Source: Prosthecobacter vanneervenii
GTDB taxonomy: Bacteria; Verrucomicrobiota; Verrucomicrobiia; Verrucomicrobiales; Verrucomicrobiaceae
NCBI RefSeq assembly: GCF_014203095.1
Contig: NZ_JACHIG010000008.1
Coordinates: forward strand, 1-64,000
Direction of reading: 5' to 3'
Length of the DNA: 64,000 nucleotides
Below, piece after piece: positions 63,238 through 64,000 of this stretch. The first letter of the stretch is position 1. The number at the start of each line of letters is the position of its first letter. The position numbers and the translations under genes were made by a program. The notes beneath the pieces were generated by a model. It made no database searches. It had not been told where the DNA came from and saw nothing but the letters and a program-made list of their open reading frames with translations.

Positions 63238-64000
63238 TCAAGGATGAAGAGAACGCAGCCCGGCACCCGAGCCGCTGATCAGCAGCACCAGTTTTTTAAA
63301 ATGGAGCTGCTCACCCTTGATGGCTTCCTTACGGTACAAGTTCACACGATTGATGTCACCCGGGAACAGCTGCGTCTCCGACACTTCGACTTTGGCGAAA
63401 CCTGCGCCTTTCAGAGCCTCTTCCTGGCAGGCAGCCCCAGGTCGCGAGGCGGGTGTCAGCGCGTAAAGCGTTCCCGGCGTAACAACTTCCGCTTCGATAT
63501 TTTCAATGCTGGTGCGCAGAAACGGCAACCCCCGCACCTGCTCTGGCATGGCCTCGATCACATAATCCCGGTCTGTGAAAAGTCTGCACCCAACCTTCAT
63601 CTCCGCCGCTTCTACGGAAGCGGGTGCAGGCCAGACGATGCGTTTCTTCCCTTGCTGCGCTTCAAAACCACCCACTTCCTCCAGCTTTCCAAACATGATG
63701 CGCTCCTTGCGACTGGCATCCGTATCGCCTTGGGTCACTACGAGCCAGATCACGCCGTCATGCTCGTGAAAGGTTGGGTACTGGAAGGACTTCGGCGTTT
63801 CAAAGCGGTATTTGCGCTCCCAGATTTTGCCATCGCGAGAGACATCCACATTGAACACACTTCGGCTCACGCCCTGGCTGCGCGTGGACTCCTGCCACCC
63901 CAGATAGTAGATGCCGCCAAACTTGTCGAAGGTCGGCTTGGAGTTGGTGCCATTGAGCACGACCGGCAGCGGCTTGCCGGTGCTCCATTTCCTGCCATCT
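63238..64000 (-). CDS. Sialidase/BNR-like protein (5' end beyond window)
   Basis: A partial gene, at least 253 codons, open to the right edge. The last visible upstream codons read DGRKWSTGKPLP, an Asp-box-like piece, and SRDGKIWERKYRF is a second Asp box. GGIYYLGWQEST and FQYPTFHEHDGVIWLVVTQGD fit a six-bladed sialidase-type propeller. After the propeller the last 100 residues form a different domain (VIWPAPASVEAAEMK-like region and onward). The family includes sialidases and many non-enzymatic propellers. The missing N-terminus prevents a firm call. Confidence 0.65.
   Translation of the reverse strand, partial: DGRKWSTGKPLPVVLNGTNSKPTFDKFGGIYYLGWQESTRSQGVSRSVFNVDVSRDGKIWERKYRFETPKSFQYPTFHEHDGVIWLVVTQGDTDASRKERIMFGKLEEVGGFEAQQGKKRIVWPAPASVEAAEMKVGCRLFTDRDYVIEAMPEQVRGLPFLRTSIENIEAEVVTPGTLYALTPASRPGAACQEEALKGAGFAKVEVSETQLFPGDINRVNLYRKEAIKGEQLHFKKLVLLISGSGAGLRSLHP

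Overview
The window looks like a chromosomal segment of a GC-rich member of the Verrucomicrobiota (a Prosthecobacter/Verrucomicrobium-like bacterium is my inference). The evidence is the family content: three DUF1501 proteins, a DUF1549/DUF1553 protein, a PVC-type dehydrogenase with a terminal cytochrome c, DUF1080 proteins, secreted FAD-dependent oxidoreductases, SHD1 and PPC proteins, several Tat-exported proteins and two sulfatases. Genes are densely packed, mostly on the minus strand, many with 4-base start/stop overlaps. I saw no rRNA, tRNA, CRISPR array, transposase or integrase.

Layout. 1-471: no convincing gene, one perfect inverted repeat. 472-10000 (minus): sulfatase, an AAA-type ATPase with its winged-helix-like partner, a lipoprotein alpha/beta hydrolase, an M14/aspartoacylase-like amidohydrolase, a second sulfatase and a ceramidase-like protein. 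10054-16771 (minus): a 1399-residue DUF1080/propeller/cytochrome c fusion, an esterase, a polysaccharide deacetylase and a LamG-like protein. 16845-24735 (minus): the characteristic WD40-cytochrome, PPC, DUF1549/1553 and DUF1501 block. 24807-26704 (plus): a phospholipase C-like protein and a secreted MBL-fold hydrolase. 26708-29788 (minus): two more DUF1501 genes and a very small gene. 29845-33784 (plus): a kelch-type mutarotase-like protein, then SDR reductase, lone acyl carrier protein, LPG-synthase-like membrane protein and patatin. 33777-37058 (minus): mfd, the one clear housekeeping gene.

37097-46046: an SHD1 protein, a Tat-exported Gfo/Idh/MocA oxidoreductase, a TauE/SafE permease, an FG-GAP/VCBS protein, an L-fucose-isomerase-like protein and a secreted clan-A glycoside hydrolase, which together suggest polysaccharide use. 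46070-51729: two MATE exporters, DUF5069, a DinB-like protein, a divergent HxlR regulator with a likely operator, an ECF sigma factor and a DUF1398 protein. 51741-64000 (minus): an unbroken run of eleven closely spaced genes reading from a partial sialidase-like gene at the right edge through a BASS transporter, an APH-fold kinase, an HpcH/HpaI aldolase, a YlbF-like protein with a Cys/His tail, DUF4886, two secreted flavoproteins, a Tat-exported pyruvyl-transferase-like protein, a metallophosphoesterase and a DUF1080 protein.

The main theme is export of enzymes that strip sulfate, acyl and sugar groups from complex polymers, with periplasmic redox and import of the products. The best candidates for something not yet described are the transporter/kinase/aldolase module (60489-63204), the orphan ACP lipid operon (30901-33784), and the AAA ATPase/winged-helix pair (2039-5262).
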